DNA of 8,833 bases from the NCBI GenBank assembly GCA_021780975.1, contig JAJXXS010000022.1, forward strand, positions 1 to 8,833. The letters run 5' to 3'. The translations under genes were made by a program, and so were the position numbers. Positions 6,003 to 8,833 of the stretch are shown here, piece by piece. How positions within the stretch are numbered: position 1 is the stretch's first letter; each line of letters opens with the position of its first letter. Origin of the DNA: Pseudomonadota bacterium. GTDB lineage: Bacteria; Pseudomonadota; Gammaproteobacteria; Burkholderiales; Thiobacillaceae. The notes beneath the pieces were generated by a model that was given only the letters and a program-made list of their open reading frames with translations, did not search any database and had not been told where the DNA came from.

Positions 6003-8833
6003 TTACTTGCTCATCCAGGCGGGATTAGGCTGGGATTCGCGCTCGGGGGTGAGCGGCCCCTCCATCCAGTCCACCGTCTTCATCTTGCGCACGATGACGT
6101 ATTCATCCCGGTTGCTGCCCACGGTGCCGTAGTAGTTGAAGCCGTAGGCAAGCTGGGCGTAGCCGCCGATCATGTGAGTAGGCTTAGTCACGGTGCGCGT
6201 GACGGAGTTGTGGATGCCGCCGCGGAAGCCGCTGGTCTCGGCGCCCGGTACGTTCACGATCTTCTCCTGCGCGTGGTACATCAGGCACATGCCCCGGGGC
6301 ACGCGCTGGCTCACCACGGCGCGCGCTGTCAAGGTGCCGTTGACGTTGAACACCTCCACCCAGTCGTTGTCGCGGATGCCGGCCTCCTGCGCCTCCACCT
6401 CGGATATCCAGACATGCGGGCCGCCGCGCGACAGCGTGAGCATGCGCAGGTTGTCGGTATAGGTGCTGTGGATGCCCCATTTCTGGTGCGGCGTGATCCA
6501 GTTGAGCACCAGTTCGTGGTGGCCGTTGGCATGCCTGCCGAGCATGGGCTGGATGGTCTTGGTATCGATGGGGGGCTTGTAGACGCAAAGCTCTTCGCCG
6601 AAATCCAGCATCCAGCGGTGGTCCTGATAGAACTGCTGGCGACCGGTGAGGGTGCGCCATGGGATCAACTCATGGACATTGGTGTAGCCGGCGTTATAGG
6701 ACACGTGCTCCGACTCCAGGCCGCTCCAGGTCGGGCTGGAAATGATCTTGCGCGGCTGGGCGACAATGTCGCGGAAGCGGATCTTGTCATCTTCGCGCGG
6801 CAGCGCCAGATGGGTATGGTCACGCCCGGTGATTTTGGACAAGGCTGCCCAGGATCTCACAGCGACCTGCCCGTTGGTTTCGGGCGCCAGCATCAGTATC
6901 ACCTCGGCCGCGTCGATGGCGCTGTCGATCTTGGGCTGGCCGTGCGCGGCTCCCTCCGTCTGCACGATCCCGTTGAGCGCGGCTAACTGCTGCACCTCGC
7001 TTTCGGTATTCCAGGTGATGCCCTTGCCGCCATTGCCGATCTTGGCCATGAGCGGACCCAGGGCGGTGAATTTGTTGTAGGTCTCGCCGTATTCGCGCGT
7101 CACCACCGTCATATTGGGCAGGGTCTTGCCCGGCACCGGCTCGCACTCGCCCCGCTTCCAGTCCTTTACCTCCAGAGGCTGGCCCAATTCCGACGGCGTG
7201 TCATGCAGCAATGGCGTGAGCACCAGATCCTTGCGCGTACCCAAATGAATCCTGGCCAGCTCGGAGAATTTTTTCGCGATGGTCTTGTAGATCTCCCAGT
7301 CGGTCTTGCTTTGCCATAGCGGCTGCACCGCCTCGCCGAGCGGATGGATGAAGGGGTGCATGTCGGAGGTGTTGAGATCGTCCTTCTCGTACCAAGTGGC
7401 GGAGGGCAGCACGATGTCGGAGTACAGACAGGTGGTGGACATGCGGAAATCCAGGGTCACCAGCAGATCCAGTTTGCCCTGCGCTGCCTTGTCGCGCCAC
7501 GTGACCTCTGTGGGCTTGGCCTCACCCATATCCCCAAGATCGGGACCCATCACCGCGTTCTGCGTGCCCAGCAGATACTTGAGGAAGTATTCATGGCCCT
7601 TGCCGGAAGAGCCCAGCAAATTCGAGCGCCACACGAAGAGATTGCGGGGGAAGTTTTTCGGATTGTCCGGGTCGTCGCAGGAGAACTTTAGATTGCCGTT
7701 CTTGAGCTCCTGCACGGCGAATTTCACAGGATCCACGCCAGACGCCTCAGCCGCCTTTACCACCTCCAGGGGATTGGTTTCCAGTTGCGGGGCGGAAGGC
7801 AGCCAGCCCATGCGCTCGGCGCGCACGTTGAAATCGATGAGGCTCTGGGCGGCCACATCCTTGTCGGCGGTGGGGGAAAGCAGCTCGGAGACTCCGACCT
7901 TCTCGTGACGCCACTGGCTGGTATGGTTGTAGAAGAAGGACGTTCCGTTCATCTGCCGCGGCGGGCGGTGCCAGTCGAGGGCGAAGGCCAGCGCCGTCCA
8001 GCCCGGCTGGGGGCGCAGTTTTTCCTGGCCGACGTAATGGGCCCAGCCGCCGCCGGATTGCCCCACGCACCCGCACATCATGAGCAGATTCATGATGCCG
8101 CGGTAGATCATGTCGTTGTGATACCAGTGGTTGAGGCCGGCACCGAGGATGACCATGGATTTGCCGTGAGTCTGGTCGGCGTTGTCCGCAAATTCGCGGG
8201 CCACGGTAATGATGTCGGCGCGCCGCACTCCGGTGTGCCTCTCTGCCCAGGCGGGCGTATAAGGCACGTCGGCGTTGTAATCCGCGGCGACGTTCTCGCC
8301 GCCGATGCCCCGATTGACACCATAGTTGGCGAGCATGAGGTCGTACACCGTGGCTACCTTCACGGGTTGGCCGGCGGCTTGGATCACCTTCACGGGCACG
8401 TGGCGCGTCAATAATTCGGGGTGATCGCTGCCGCCAAAGTAGGGGAAAGCCACATTGGCGACCTCGTCATGGCTGCCCAGCAAGGTCAGCTGGGGCTTGA
8501 CCTCCTGGCCAGTGTAGCCATCGCGCATTTCCAGGTTCCACGCGCCGCTCTGGCCCCAGCGAAAGCCGACCGAGCCGTTGGGTGCCACCAGATAGCCGGT
8601 GTTCTCGTCGTAGACCAGGGTTTTCCAGTCGGGGTTGTTGTCCTGCCCCAGGCCACCGCCAATGTCCGAAGCCCGCAGGAAGCGATCGGCGACCAGACGG
8701 CCATCCCGTTCCTTCAGCATCACCAGCATCGGCATGTCGGTGTACTGGCGGCAATATCCGTCGAAATACTCGCTCTTGCCGCGGTTGTGGAATTCGCTCA
8801 GGATGACATGGCCCATGGCGATGGCCAGGGCCG
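6003..8833 (-). CDS. narG: Respiratory nitrate reductase alpha subunit, N-terminus outside window
   Basis: NarG is the catalytic subunit that reduces nitrate to nitrite with a bis-molybdopterin guanine dinucleotide cofactor. The frame is open to the window end: codons before the ATG at 8816 read Ala-Leu-Ala-Ile-Ala, matching the E. coli run before MGHV, so that ATG is internal. About 942 residues are present and about 300 are missing by comparison with E. coli (1247). The missing part holds the FS0 cluster ligands, the aspartate that coordinates molybdenum and any twin-arginine-like leader. Conserved blocks in order include YTDMPMLVMLKERDG, FADNADQTHGKSM, GAGLNHWYHNDM, CGCVGQSGGGWAHYVGQEKL, WRSNLLGSSGKGHEY, YSDIVLPSATWYEKDD, PRKIISSPTWSGLESEHVSY and GGYAQLAYGFNYYGTVGSN. 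These are far closer to E. coli-type NarG than to nitrite oxidoreductase, selenate or chlorate reductases. It is the first visible gene of the operon; the promoter and any narK lie outside. Confidence 0.98.
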   Translation of the reverse strand, partial: ALAIAMGHVILSEFHNRGKSEYFDGYCRQYTDMPMLVMLKERDGRLVADRFLRASDIGGGLGQDNNPDWKTLVYDENTGYLVAPNGSVGFRWGQSGAWNLEMRDGYTGQEVKPQLTLLGSHDEVANVAFPYFGGSDHPELLTRHVPVKVIQAAGQPVKVATVYDLMLANYGVNRGIGGENVAADYNADVPYTPAWAERHTGVRRADIITVAREFADNADQTHGKSMVILGAGLNHWYHNDMIYRGIMNLLMMCGCVGQSGGGWAHYVGQEKLRPQPGWTALAFALDWHRPPRQMNGTSFFYNHTSQWRHEKVGVSELLSPTADKDVAAQSLIDFNVRAERMGWLPSAPQLETNPLEVVKAAEASGVDPVKFAVQELKNGNLKFSCDDPDNPKNFPRNLFVWRSNLLGSSGKGHEYFLKYLLGTQNAVMGPDLGDMGEAKPTEVTWRDKAAQGKLDLLVTLDFRMSTTCLYSDIVLPSATWYEKDDLNTSDMHPFIHPLGEAVQPLWQSKTDWEIYKTIAKKFSELARIHLGTRKDLVLTPLLHDTPSELGQPLEVKDWKRGECEPVPGKTLPNMTVVTREYGETYNKFTALGPLMAKIGNGGKGITWNTESEVQQLAALNGIVQTEGAAHGQPKIDSAIDAAEVILMLAPETNGQVAVRSWAALSKITGRDHTHLALPREDDKIRFRDIVAQPRKIISSPTWSGLESEHVSYNAGYTNVHELIPWRTLTGRQQFYQDHRWMLDFGEELCVYKPPIDTKTIQPMLGRHANGHHELVLNWITPHQKWGIHSTYTDNLRMLTLSRGGPHVWISEVEAQEAGIRDNDWVEVFNVNGTLTARAVVSQRVPRGMCLMYHAQEKIVNVPGAETSGFRGGIHNSVTRTVTKPTHMIGGYAQLAYGFNYYGTVGSNRDEYVIVRKMKTVDWMEGPLTPERESQPNPAWMSK

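Noticed and set aside
5976..6986. A 336-codon plus-strand frame opposite narG
   Set aside because: Antisense to strongly conserved narG sequence, with no supporting motif.
6003..8833. Possibility that the molybdoenzyme is a nitrite oxidoreductase, selenate reductase or chlorate reductase
   Set aside because: The order G-H-J-I, the NarI heme ligands and near-continuous similarity of the alpha subunit to E. coli NarG all indicate a membrane-bound cytoplasm-facing nitrate reductase.

Overview
The window reads as a piece of a GC-rich proteobacterial chromosome. The Nar and ClpB proteins resemble the Escherichia coli proteins closely, while the base composition and the extra oxidoreductase suggest a beta- or gammaproteobacterium able to respire nitrate. 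The genus cannot be fixed from this sequence alone. Comparisons with E. coli and with the sulfide:quinone oxidoreductase (SQR) family are from memory, not from a search.

Layout. Bases 2-400 (+) are the 3' end of clpB, closed by a clear intrinsic terminator at 421-446. Bases 447-627 hold no gene I can support. Bases 628-1260 (-) encode a small predicted lipoprotein of unknown function, convergent with clpB. Bases 1261-1466 are non-coding. From 8833 down to 1467, all on the minus strand, lies a tightly packed operon in the order narG (5' end outside the window), narH, narJ, narI, then a gene for an FAD-dependent oxidoreductase related to SQR. Gaps between these genes are 26, 9, 27 and 52 bases, and narH, narJ, narI and the FAD gene each have a good Shine-Dalgarno sequence. 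The operon promoter must lie beyond base 8833.

How the genes work together. NarI takes electrons from quinol at the membrane and passes them through its two b hemes to the iron-sulfur clusters of NarH. From there they reach the molybdenum cofactor in NarG, where nitrate is reduced to nitrite on the cytoplasmic side. NarJ is the dedicated assembly chaperone. The FAD protein probably belongs to the same transcript and could add or sense electrons at the quinone pool.

The most unusual element is this FAD protein. It keeps the SQR-like fold signatures but lacks all three active-site cysteines expected of an SQR. It also carries a C-terminal extension of about 110 residues, part of which looks like a ribbon-helix-helix segment. 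The rest of the window is ordinary, and I see no mobile element, CRISPR array, RNA gene or defence system.
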